Positions 1 to 7,266 of a stretch of 7,266 bases of DNA are shown here, piece after piece. The translations under genes were made by a program, and so were the position numbers. Under the pieces are notes generated by a model. That model saw nothing but the letters and a program-made list of their open reading frames with translations, did not search any database and was not told the DNA's origin. Origin of the DNA: Elusimicrobiota bacterium (GTDB taxonomy: Bacteria > Elusimicrobiota > Elusimicrobia > FEN-1173); NCBI GenBank assembly GCA_016207625.1, contig JACQPF010000142.1, forward strand, positions 1 to 7,266, written 5' to 3'. Position 1 is the first letter of the stretch. Each line of letters begins with the position of its first letter.

Positions 1-1206
<1,206 letters not shown>

Positions 1207-1214
1207 TCTCTTTT

Positions 1215-1220
1215 GAGGAG
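1215..1220 (+). promoter_or_regulatory. Ribosome binding site of gyrA
   Basis: GAGGAG lies 5 nt before the ATG at 1226, within the 19-bp gyrB-gyrA spacer. It is a good match to the Shine-Dalgarno consensus and fixes the gyrA start. The spacer has no room for a terminator, which supports a gyrB-gyrA operon. Confidence 0.8.
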
Positions 1221-1225
1221 CCATA

Positions 1226-3727
1226 ATGGCTGAGAGCACCGACAATAAGCAAGGCGACCTTTTAGACCAGGTCCTTCCCCGGAACATCGAAGACGAGATG
1301 AAGACGTCCTACATCGATTACGCCATGAGCGTGATCGTCGGCCGCGCGCTGCCCGACGTGCGCGACGGGTTGAAACCCGTCCACCGCCGGATCCTCTACA
1401 CCATGGACGAGATGGGCCTGGCCCACAACAAACCTTACAAGAAGAGCGCCCGCGTGGTCGGAGACGTCCTCGGGAAATACCATCCCCACGGGGACTCCGC
1501 CGTTTACGACGCCTTGGTCCGGATGGTGCAGGACTTTTCGCTGCGGCATCCCCTGGTGGACGGCCAGGGGAACTTCGGCTCCATCGACGGCGACCCGGCC
1601 GCGGCCATGCGGTACACGGAGGTGCGCCTGGCCTCCATCGCCCAGGAGATTTTGGGGGACATCGATAAAAACACCGTGGATTTCGGGCCGAACTACGACG
1701 GATCCCTTACGGAACCGCTGGTGCTGCCGGCCAAATTACCGAACCTGCTGGTGAACGGCTCCTCCGGGATCGCGGTCGGCATGGCCACCAACATCCCGCC
1801 CCACAATTTGACGGAGACCTGCGACGCCATCGCGGCCTACATCGACAACGAGAACATCACCACCGCAGAGATTTTGAAAATCATGAAAGGCCCCGATTTC
1901 CCCACCGCCGCCCAGATCACGGGCCGCCAGGGGATCAAGGATTATTTTGAGACGGGCCGCGGCTCCGTCACGATCCGCGCCCAAGCCGAAATCGAGGACA
2001 TTAAGGCCGGCCGCCAAGCCATCATCGTTTCGGAGCTGCCATACCAGGTCAACAAGGCGAACCTATTGGAGACGATCGCGGACCTCGTGCGCGACAAAAA
2101 AATCGACGACATCTCCGACATCCGCGATGAGTCCGACCGCGACGGCATCCGCATGGTCATCGAGATCAAGCGCGACGGCAACGCCAAGGTGGTCCTCAAC
2201 CAGCTCTACAAGATGACCCAGATGGAAACCTCATTCGGCGTCATCATGCTGGCCCTCGTGAACGGCCGGCCGCGGGTGCTGCCGATGCGGGAGATGCTGA
2301 AATACTACGTGGAGCACCGCAAGGAAGTGGTGGTCCGGCGCACCAAGTACGAGCTGAAGAAGGCCGAAGACCGCGCCCACATTTTGGAAGGCTTGCGGAT
2401 CGCCATCGACAACCTGGACAAGATCGTGAAGCTCATCCGCGAATCGAAGGACGTGGAGAGCGCCCGGAACGCGCTGATGGAACGGTTCGAGCTCTCGCGC
2501 ATCCAGGCCCAGGCCATCCTCGACATGCGGCTCCACCAGCTCACGGCCCTCGAGAGGAAGTCCCTGGAAGACGAGTATTTGGAGCTCATCAAAACCATCG
2601 CCCGGCTGAAAGCGCTGTTGGCCGACACGCGGAAAATTTTAGACGTGGTCAAAATCGAGCTGAAAGAGCTGGAGGAGAAATACGGCGAGAAACGCCGCAC
2701 CCAGATCACCGCGGCCGCGGTGGAATACGACATCGAAGACCTCATCGCCAAGGAAGACGTGGTGATCACCTTCTCCCACGCGGGCTACGTGAAGCGCCTG
2801 CCCGCCGACACCTACAAGGCCCAGAAACGCGGCGGCCGGGGCATCACCGGCCTGGCCACCAAAGACGAGGATTTCGTCGAGCAGCTCTTCGTGACGGACA
2901 CCCACGCGCACCTGTTGTTGTTCACCACCCGGGGCCGCGTGTATTCCCTCCGCGTGTATGAAATCCCGGAGGCCGGACGTTCCGCCCGCGGGAAAGCCGC
3001 GGTGAACCTCGTGCCGCTGAACCCGGATGAAAAGATCACCTCCACCATCCCCATCCAGTCTTTCGAGGTGAAGGACGAGTCCCTCCTCATGTGCACGCGG
3101 AACGGTACCATTAAAAAGACGGTGATCTCGGAGTTCGACAACATCCGCAAAAGCGGCATCATCGCCATCGACTTGGACGAGGGGGACATCCTCGTGGACG
3201 TGAAGCTCACCGACGAGAAACGCGAGGTCCTGATCGGCACCAAGCAGGGCATGAGCATCCGCTTTCCCGCCGGGCAGATCCGGCCCATCGGGCGCGGCGG
3301 CAAGGGCGTGCGGGGCATCCGCCTCGCCAAAGACGACCAGGTGGTGGGCATGGAAGCCACCCTCCCGGGCGTCCGTCAAACCCTCGTCACCGCCTGTGAA
3401 AACGGATACGGCAAACGCACCGAGCTCTCGGAATACCGCGACCAGAACCGCGGCGGCTCCGGCGTCATCACCATCAAGACCACCGACCGCAACGGGTCCG
3501 TGGTGGGCATCAAGCTCGTCACCAACGACAACGACCTGATGTTCATGACGGAAAAGGGCATGACGGTACGGGTGCACGTGAAAGACCTTTCGGTCATCGG
3601 CCGGAACACCCAGGGCTACCGCCTCGTCCGCATGGAAGAGAGCGACAAGCTCGCGTCGGTCGCCCCGGTGGTCGTCGAAGAAGAGGACGAAGCCGTCGAC
3701 CGCGCGAAGACCGAAAAAGACGCCTAA
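1226..3727 (+). CDS. gyrA: DNA gyrase subunit A
   Basis: Breakage-reunion subunit of DNA gyrase, complete at 833 residues (E. coli GyrA has 875). The N-terminal core begins with SYIDYAMSVIVGRALPDVRD (residues 28-47). The catalytic tyrosine is Tyr130 in AAMRYTEVR, preceded by Arg129. The quinolone-resistance-determining region reads HPHGDSAVYD, with Ser91 and Asp95 at the positions of E. coli Ser83 and Asp87, the usual susceptible residues. The exit-gate region is recognisable at AQAILDMRLHQLTALE (428-443). The C-terminal beta-pinwheel starts near 520 and carries the GyrA box QKRGGRG at 533-539. This heptad is needed for DNA wrapping and argues for gyrase rather than ParC. Repeated blade motifs follow, including RPIGRGGKGVRGIRL and DQNRGGSGV. 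The protein ends in a short acidic tail (VVEEEDEAVD), as in many gyrases. The start is the ATG with a good ribosome binding site, 19 bp after gyrB. Confidence 0.98.
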   Translation: MAESTDNKQGDLLDQVLPRNIEDEMKTSYIDYAMSVIVGRALPDVRDGLKPVHRRILYTMDEMGLAHNKPYKKSARVVGDVLGKYHPHGDSAVYDALVRMVQDFSLRHPLVDGQGNFGSIDGDPAAAMRYTEVRLASIAQEILGDIDKNTVDFGPNYDGSLTEPLVLPAKLPNLLVNGSSGIAVGMATNIPPHNLTETCDAIAAYIDNENITTAEILKIMKGPDFPTAAQITGRQGIKDYFETGRGSVTIRAQAEIEDIKAGRQAIIVSELPYQVNKANLLETIADLVRDKKIDDISDIRDESDRDGIRMVIEIKRDGNAKVVLNQLYKMTQMETSFGVIMLALVNGRPRVLPMREMLKYYVEHRKEVVVRRTKYELKKAEDRAHILEGLRIAIDNLDKIVKLIRESKDVESARNALMERFELSRIQAQAILDMRLHQLTALERKSLEDEYLELIKTIARLKALLADTRKILDVVKIELKELEEKYGEKRRTQITAAAVEYDIEDLIAKEDVVITFSHAGYVKRLPADTYKAQKRGGRGITGLATKDEDFVEQLFVTDTHAHLLLFTTRGRVYSLRVYEIPEAGRSARGKAAVNLVPLNPDEKITSTIPIQSFEVKDESLLMCTRNGTIKKTVISEFDNIRKSGIIAIDLDEGDILVDVKLTDEKREVLIGTKQGMSIRFPAGQIRPIGRGGKGVRGIRLAKDDQVVGMEATLPGVRQTLVTACENGYGKRTELSEYRDQNRGGSGVITIKTTDRNGSVVGIKLVTNDNDLMFMTEKGMTVRVHVKDLSVIGRNTQGYRLVRMEESDKLASVAPVVVEEEDEAVDRAKTEKDA

Positions 3728-3775
3728 AAAACTTTAAGTTTCCTCCCATCACGCTGGACCCGTTGTTCCCATGGA

Positions 3776-4201
3776 ATGCCTATGGAGCCATTTGAGCTGT
3801 TTGACCACACGGCGGACGTGGGCCTGATCGCGCGCGGCGCGGATCTGCCGAGCCTGTTCAGGCACGCGGCGCAGGGGCTGACGTCTTTGCTCGTGGATCC
3901 CGCCACGGTGCTGCCCGGCGGCATCCGCGAGAGGGTCCGCGTTCAGGCGCCGGACAAAGAGGGGCTCCTCGTCAACTGGCTCAACGAAGTCCTTTTCCTC
4001 TTCAACGTCCAACAGATGGTGTTCAGCCGGTTCGACGTGCGGTCGTTTTCGGAAACCGGACTCGAGGCGGAGGGGGAAGGGGAGCTGCTGGATCCGGGCC
4101 GGCACAGCGTACTGCGGGAAGTGAAGGCGGCCACGTTCCACGATCTGCAGATCCGGAGGACGGAACAAGGCTGGGAAGCGAAGATCGTCCTCGACGTCTA
4201 A
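3776..4201 (+). CDS. Archease, RtcB-type RNA ligase activator
   Basis: Small cytoplasmic protein (141 residues, normal family length). Archease promotes guanylylation and multiple turnover of the RNA ligase RtcB and broadens its NTP use. Diagnostic motifs are present: FDHTADVGL near the N-terminus, LLVNWLNEVLFLF in the middle, EVKAATFHDLQI near the C-terminus, and the terminal VLDV. Asp14 and Asp140 correspond to the metal-binding aspartates of the Pyrococcus protein. Two in-frame ATGs, at 3776 and 3782, are possible starts. The second has a slightly better weak Shine-Dalgarno (GGAA, 5 nt upstream), and starting there places the first aspartate at residue 12, as in Pyrococcus as I recall it. 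The 48-bp gap after gyrA holds only a very short AT palindrome (AAACTT-T-AAGTTT), so read-through from the gyrase operon is plausible. Its partner rtcB is present but lies 1.9 kb downstream, past two genes on the other strand. The stop codon overlaps that of the convergent OmpA-like gene. Confidence 0.93.
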   Translation: MPMEPFELFDHTADVGLIARGADLPSLFRHAAQGLTSLLVDPATVLPGGIRERVRVQAPDKEGLLVNWLNEVLFLFNVQQMVFSRFDVRSFSETGLEAEGEGELLDPGRHSVLREVKAATFHDLQIRRTEQGWEAKIVLDV

Positions 4202-4209
4202 TCTTTTTT
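4182..4209 (+). terminator. Possible intrinsic terminator at the archease 3' end
   Basis: The last archease codons can form a hairpin: AGA-(bulged T)-CGTC, loop CTC, then GACGTCT. A run of six T (4204-4209) follows four bases after the stem. The hairpin lies inside the coding sequence and includes part of the stop codon. The stem has seven pairs with one bulge and the T-run is offset, so this is a modest candidate. No equivalent T-run is seen for transcripts coming from the minus strand. Confidence 0.3.
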
Positions 4210-5226
4210 CAGGAGGAGTTCCACCCGGCGGTTCTTGGAACGGCCCGCTTCGGTGGCGTTGTTGGCGATGGGTTGGCGGAAGGCTTCGCCTTTCGTCAGG
4301 ATTTGGGAGCGGATGAAAAAGCCTTTTTTCGCCAAGTAGTCAGCCACGGACTCGGCCCGGCGCTTGGACAGGGTGCTGTTGAAATCCTCGCCGCCGATGT
4401 TGTCGGTGTGCCCCGTGATGACCAGTTGAAGGCTTCGATGAGGTTTCAACTCCTTCCCCAACTTGTTCAGGTACTGCTTGGCGGCCGGCTTGAGTTCGTG
4501 GCTGTTGTAGGCGAAAAGCACTTGCGCGGACAAGTCGGCGGTCAGGGTGTCGTCTTTTAGGGCGGCCAAGCCCCAATCCCAGGTGATGCTCCGGAGGACG
4601 ATCACCGCTTCCGTCAGTTCTTCCGGGGGCCCGATGACCCCGAGGATGAAGACCTCCTTGATCTGAGATAAATCCAAATCCGGCTCGCGCTGGAGGAGGA
4701 GCTTCAGCGGGATGTCCACGTGGACGAACTCGCTCGTGAATTGCTTGATCCCGAGGTCCGAGAGGAAGATTTTGGCGTGGTTGGTGTTGGGGTTGATGTT
4801 GGTGGAGCGGAGGCCGACGACGACCGAGCTGGTGGGGATCTTGGGATCCCCTTTGAGGTCAAAGCGCAGCACGGTCTTCTGGGACAGGTCCGTATACCCG
4901 TTGTTCTTGGCCAAAAACCAGCCGGCGTAGTGGCTTCCCGTCGGGGGGAGAGTGTAGTACATCTCCATGATCATGTTCTTCGGCGCGAGGGGATCCTTGC
5001 GGATCCGCAAGCTGGAGCGCGCTTTCCCGCGGTCGGGCGTGTGGTCCTCGTTGTCGAAGAAACTGATGGCGTATTCCGGGTTCACCGTTTTTTTAAAGAG
5101 AGATAAGGTTTTTAAATCCGACGACGAAGCGTCCTCGGTTCCCCGGGCGTCCGGGACGGCAAAGAGGAAGAACGCGATGGTTAGGACCAGCGGGGGAAAC
5201 CGGTTCACAAGGTGGCGGAATGGCAT
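4198..5226 (-). CDS. Secreted protein with CBM-like region and C-terminal OmpA domain
   Basis: 342 residues. The N-terminus is a typical Sec signal peptide: basic MPFRHLVNR, hydrophobic core about 12-24, probable cleavage after Gly29 (ARG|TE). There is no lipobox cysteine, so it should be a soluble periplasmic protein. Residues about 230-342 form an OmpA/MotB-type peptidoglycan-binding domain: LFAYNSHELKP, ITGHTDNIGG, NSTLSKRRAESVADYL, then KGEAFRQPIANN and GRSKNRRVELL. Asp275 and Arg290 match, with the same 15-residue spacing, the two residues of Acinetobacter OmpA that bind diaminopimelate. Residues about 50-218 look like a beta-sandwich related to carbohydrate-binding or CIA30-type domains: YTDLSQKTVLRFDLKGD, FVHVDIPLKLLL, DLDLSQIKEVFILG and a closing VIVLRSITW strand. 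That assignment rests on pattern only. There is no OmpA beta-barrel. The frame stays open upstream to 5760, but that part is the shadow of the membrane-protein gene. The ATG at 5226 has both a strong ribosome binding site and the signal peptide. Likely role: tethering a ligand-binding domain to the cell wall. Confidence 0.88.
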   Translation of the reverse strand: MPFRHLVNRFPPLVLTIAFFLFAVPDARGTEDASSSDLKTLSLFKKTVNPEYAISFFDNEDHTPDRGKARSSLRIRKDPLAPKNMIMEMYYTLPPTGSHYAGWFLAKNNGYTDLSQKTVLRFDLKGDPKIPTSSVVVGLRSTNINPNTNHAKIFLSDLGIKQFTSEFVHVDIPLKLLLQREPDLDLSQIKEVFILGVIGPPEELTEAVIVLRSITWDWGLAALKDDTLTADLSAQVLFAYNSHELKPAAKQYLNKLGKELKPHRSLQLVITGHTDNIGGEDFNSTLSKRRAESVADYLAKKGFFIRSQILTKGEAFRQPIANNATEAGRSKNRRVELLLKKD

Positions 5227-5234
5227 GGAATACG

Positions 5235-5242
5235 CTCCTCTC
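5235..5242 (-). promoter_or_regulatory. Ribosome binding site of the OmpA-like gene
   Basis: On the minus strand this reads GAGAGGAG, 8 nt before the ATG at 5226. It decides the start of the OmpA-like gene against the longer open frame. It overlaps the TGA stop (5243-5241) of the upstream membrane-protein gene, an arrangement that favours translational coupling. Confidence 0.75.
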
Positions 5243-6038
5243 AATTGCGCGCCGCGCCCGTGGACCGGAGAGGGATAACGTTTCCGCCGGGGACATCGCG
5301 GACTTGCGGGCGGCTCTCCCATTCGCCGGCGCCGGCCGGGAAGCGGACGCGGAGGGCTTGACAGCGCTCCTGCAGGCAGCCCAGGAGGGCGTGAAGGAAG
5401 ATCAGCACGCCGGCCATCTCCAAGGATTCCTCGACGGCCACGAGGAGGTTGTAGGGCAAGTTGTCGTCTCCGTGAACCGACGCGTAGAGACCGTCGATCA
5501 TCTCCATGCCGATCACACCGGAGAGATAGACGAACGCCCCGAGGATAAAGAGCTTCCGCGTTTTGGACGATAAGTGAAACAAAAAGGAGGCGTACGCGGC
5601 GCCGATCAGAAGGGCGAAAAGCATCCCCGGGATCACCCAGGCAAAAAAGAAGAGGCCGCTCAGATGAAAGGTGTTCCGCAAGGGGTCCGCGAGGAGTTCG
5701 TGGAGGCTGGCCGCTTCGTCCGCCGCGAGAGCCAGGAAGAGGAACGCGAGGACCGTCCAACGGCGCGTAAAAGGGCGCCGGTTTTGACGTTCGATGAGGG
5801 CGATCCCGCCGAGGAGAGCGGCGGCGGCCAACAGGAGAGCGGAGGAAAAAAAGGCGGGGAGCGTGTTCTCATCGTCCAGGTTGAATTTGGGAAAAAGGCC
5901 GAAAAGGGTGTCATGGCCCCAGAGGTATTTGGCGATTTGGCAGGCGACGCCGGAAAACACGAGGAACGCGGCGATTACGGCGAGAACGCGAATCACGGAA
6001 AGCGGAGAAAACACAAAGCTCGTCTCTTCGCGGGTCAT
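5241..6038 (-). CDS. Unrecognised six-helix integral membrane protein
   Basis: 265 residues; I do not recognise a named family. About six hydrophobic segments are visible, near residues 13-36, 61-82, 94-110, 129-155, 162-182 and 205-222. A hydrophilic Arg/Pro/Gly-rich tail of about 40 residues follows. Acidic and histidine residues sit in or beside the helices: Asp107, Glu108, His113 and Glu114 in ADEAASLHELL; Glu179 and Asp182 in GMEMIDGLY; Glu203, Glu204 and Glu207 in AVEESLEMAG. A DEAxxLHE-like motif seems familiar from uncharacterised bacterial membrane proteins, but I cannot name one. The ATG at 6038 is preceded by GAGGGGG at 7-8 nt spacing, and the predicted topology starts directly after it. 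The stop codon is 14 bp from the start of the OmpA-like gene, so the two form an operon and may act together. There are no transporter or enzyme signatures, so the function is unknown. Confidence 0.85.
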   Translation of the reverse strand: MTREETSFVFSPLSVIRVLAVIAAFLVFSGVACQIAKYLWGHDTLFGLFPKFNLDDENTLPAFFSSALLLAAAALLGGIALIERQNRRPFTRRWTVLAFLFLALAADEAASLHELLADPLRNTFHLSGLFFFAWVIPGMLFALLIGAAYASFLFHLSSKTRKLFILGAFVYLSGVIGMEMIDGLYASVHGDDNLPYNLLVAVEESLEMAGVLIFLHALLGCLQERCQALRVRFPAGAGEWESRPQVRDVPGGNVIPLRSTGAARN

Positions 6039-6125
6039 GGTGGTGTCCCCCTCGATCGTGAAGCGAATCGGAACGGTGGGTCGACAGCGGTTCTATTATA
6101 TCTCTTTTGAAGCGGTGCGAAAAGC
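6039..6125. promoter_or_regulatory. Divergent intergenic region with candidate minus-strand promoter
   Basis: These 87 bp separate the divergently read membrane-protein gene and rtcB, so promoters for both probably lie here or start within rtcB's 5' end. The centre is AT-rich, unlike its surroundings. The minus strand has a perfect TATAAT (6100-6095), with a poor -35 match TTTTCG (6123-6118) at a 17-bp spacing. The predicted leader for the membrane-protein gene is about 50 nt. For rtcB, TATTAT at 6094-6099 is a possible -10, but no -35 element is visible at the right distance. Confidence 0.4.
6047..6053 (-). promoter_or_regulatory. Ribosome binding site of the membrane-protein gene
   Basis: The minus strand reads GAGGGGG, 8 nt before the ATG at 6038. 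It supports this start and shows that the gene is first in its unit. Confidence 0.6.
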
Positions 6126-7266
6126 ATGATGGGAAAACTTGAGAAAATCGACGGTTACCGCTGGCGCCTGCCGAAAACCGGGGCGATGCGCGTGGAGGGG
6201 ATCATTTACGCCGACGAGACGATGATCGGCAAGATCCTCGACGAGAAAGCCGCCGAGCAGGTGGCCAACGTGGCCTGCCTGCCGGGGATCGTGGGCCGCT
6301 CCATGGCCATGCCGGACATCCATTGGGGCTACGGGTTCCCCATCGGCGGCGTGGCCGCCACCCGGGTGGAGGACGGCGTGATCTCCCCCGGAGGGATCGG
6401 CTACGACATATCCTGCGGCGTGCGCCTTTTGCGCACGAACCTCACCCACAAAGACATCGAGTCCTCCCTGGAAAAACTCGTCGACGCCCTCTTCCATGCC
6501 GTGCCGTCGGGAATCGGCTCCACCGGGAGGCTTCGCCTCTCGGATGAGAACGTGCGCCAGGTCCTGAAAAATGGCGCCGCCTGGGCCATAGAACAGGGAA
6601 TGGGCGACGGGGAGGACCTGGACACGATCGAGGACCGCGGACGGCTGGACACGGCGGACCCGGACATCCCCAGCCGGCGGGCCGTGGAACGGGGGCGGGA
6701 CCAGCTGGGCACCTTGGGAAGCGGGAACCATTTCGCGGAGATCCAGCGGGTGGATGAAATCTACGACCCCGCCGTGGCCGCGGCGTTCGGCCTGTTTTCG
6801 GGACAGATCACGGTGATGATCCACACGGGCTCCCGGGGTTTGGGGTATCAAGTGTGCGACGATTCCTTGGGCGTCATGCAGAGCGCCATGCGGCAGTACG
6901 GGTTTACTCTTCCCGACCGGCAGCTCGCTTGCGCGCCGTTCGCCTCGCCGGAAGGGCAGCAGTATTTCGCGGCCATGGCCGCGGCCACCAACTACGCCCG
7001 GGCCAACCGCCAGGCCATCACCCACTGGGTGCGGCTGACGTTCACCAAAGTTCTGGGGCGGTCGCCGCGCGATCTTGGGATGGACATCGTCTACGACGTC
7101 TCCCACAACGTCGGGAAGGTGGAGGAGCATGAGGTGGACGGCCGGAAGCGCCGTTTGTGCGTGCACCGGAAGGGCGCCACGCGCGCTTTTCCGGCCGGGC
7201 ACCCGGAGGTCCCGGAGAAATACCGCGGCGTGGGACAGCCCGTCTTGATCCCTGGAACAATGGGCA
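6126..7266 (+). CDS. rtcB: RNA-splicing ligase RtcB, archaeal-like (3' end outside window)
   Basis: GTP- and Mn-dependent RNA ligase joining 2',3'-cyclic-phosphate or 3'-phosphate ends to 5'-OH ends, used in tRNA splicing or RNA repair. 380 codons are in the window; about 100 C-terminal residues are missing, including the His of the CHGAGR motif that is guanylylated. The sequence closely follows Pyrococcus horikoshii RtcB, including the long N-terminus (YRWRLPKTGAMRVEG), MPDIHWGYGFPIGG, SPGGIGYDISCGVRLLRTNL, PSGIGSTGR, LGSGNHFAEIQ, HTGSRGLGYQV, YDVSHNVGKVEEHEVDG and HRKGATRAFPAGH. Metal ligands are Asp94, Cys97, His202, His233 and His327. No intein interrupts the visible part. Two tandem ATGs (6126 and 6129) are possible starts. 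The ribosome binding site is weak, and an in-frame stop at 6108-6110 limits the start to this region. Archease, its cofactor, is encoded 1.9 kb upstream on the same strand. Confidence 0.96.
   Translation, partial: MMGKLEKIDGYRWRLPKTGAMRVEGIIYADETMIGKILDEKAAEQVANVACLPGIVGRSMAMPDIHWGYGFPIGGVAATRVEDGVISPGGIGYDISCGVRLLRTNLTHKDIESSLEKLVDALFHAVPSGIGSTGRLRLSDENVRQVLKNGAAWAIEQGMGDGEDLDTIEDRGRLDTADPDIPSRRAVERGRDQLGTLGSGNHFAEIQRVDEIYDPAVAAAFGLFSGQITVMIHTGSRGLGYQVCDDSLGVMQSAMRQYGFTLPDRQLACAPFASPEGQQYFAAMAAATNYARANRQAITHWVRLTFTKVLGRSPRDLGMDIVYDVSHNVGKVEEHEVDGRKRRLCVHRKGATRAFPAGHPEVPEKYRGVGQPVLIPGTMG

Noticed and set aside
1493..1513. Possible quinolone-resistance substitutions in GyrA.
   Set aside because: The key residues are Ser91 and Asp95, the usual susceptible state.
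2639..3577. A long open frame on the minus strand within gyrA (312 codons).
   Set aside because: It lies wholly antisense to conserved gyrA sequence, its product is His/Asp/Gly-rich with no domain pattern, and such frames are expected in GC-rich genes.
3728..3745. AAACTT-T-AAGTTT palindrome just after gyrA as a terminator.
   Set aside because: The loop would be a single base, the stem is AT-rich, and no clean T-run follows.
5227..5760. An N-terminal extension of the OmpA-like reading frame up to 5760.
   Set aside because: The extension is Arg/Pro-rich low-complexity translation in a second frame of the membrane-protein gene. The ATG at 5226 has a strong ribosome binding site and begins a clear signal peptide.
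5574..6110. A plus-strand open frame antisense to the membrane-protein gene.
   Set aside because: Its product is Glu/Gly/Lys-rich with no domain features, while the minus strand gives well-formed transmembrane helices.
6096..7202. A 368-codon open frame on the minus strand, antisense to rtcB.
   Set aside because: The plus strand encodes unmistakable RtcB throughout; the antisense product is compositional shadow.

Overview
The window is 7.3 kb of GC-rich, densely coding bacterial chromosome. The organism looks like a Gram-negative (diderm) bacterium. GyrB carries the long insertion typical of Gram-negative gyrases, and one gene encodes a secreted protein with an OmpA-type peptidoglycan-binding domain. 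RtcB closely resembles the Pyrococcus protein and is accompanied by archease, a pairing found in archaea and in scattered bacterial lineages, including several candidate phyla. The sequence alone does not fix the phylum.

Layout. Bases 1-1206 are the 3' half of gyrB, followed after 19 bp by complete gyrA (1226-3727). After a 48-bp gap with no convincing terminator comes an archease gene on the same strand (3776-4201). Next is a two-gene unit on the minus strand, read from right to left: an unrecognised six-helix membrane protein (6038-5241), then a secreted protein with a carbohydrate-binding-module-like region and a C-terminal OmpA domain (5226-4198). The OmpA-like gene and archease converge and overlap by 4 bp at their stop codons. 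An 87-bp divergent intergenic region separates the membrane-protein gene from rtcB (6126 onward, plus strand), which runs off the right edge.

How the genes work together. GyrB and GyrA form DNA gyrase. Archease is the activator of the RNA ligase RtcB, so those two form an RNA-repair or splicing pair. They are not adjacent here, because the minus-strand envelope unit lies between them. The membrane protein and OmpA-like protein are probably translationally coupled and may act together in the envelope, but their function is unknown. There are no RNA genes, mobile elements, CRISPR arrays or long repeats that I can support, and I see no clear evidence of a new defence or mobile system. The most interesting parts are the envelope gene pair and its position between the two RNA-repair genes.
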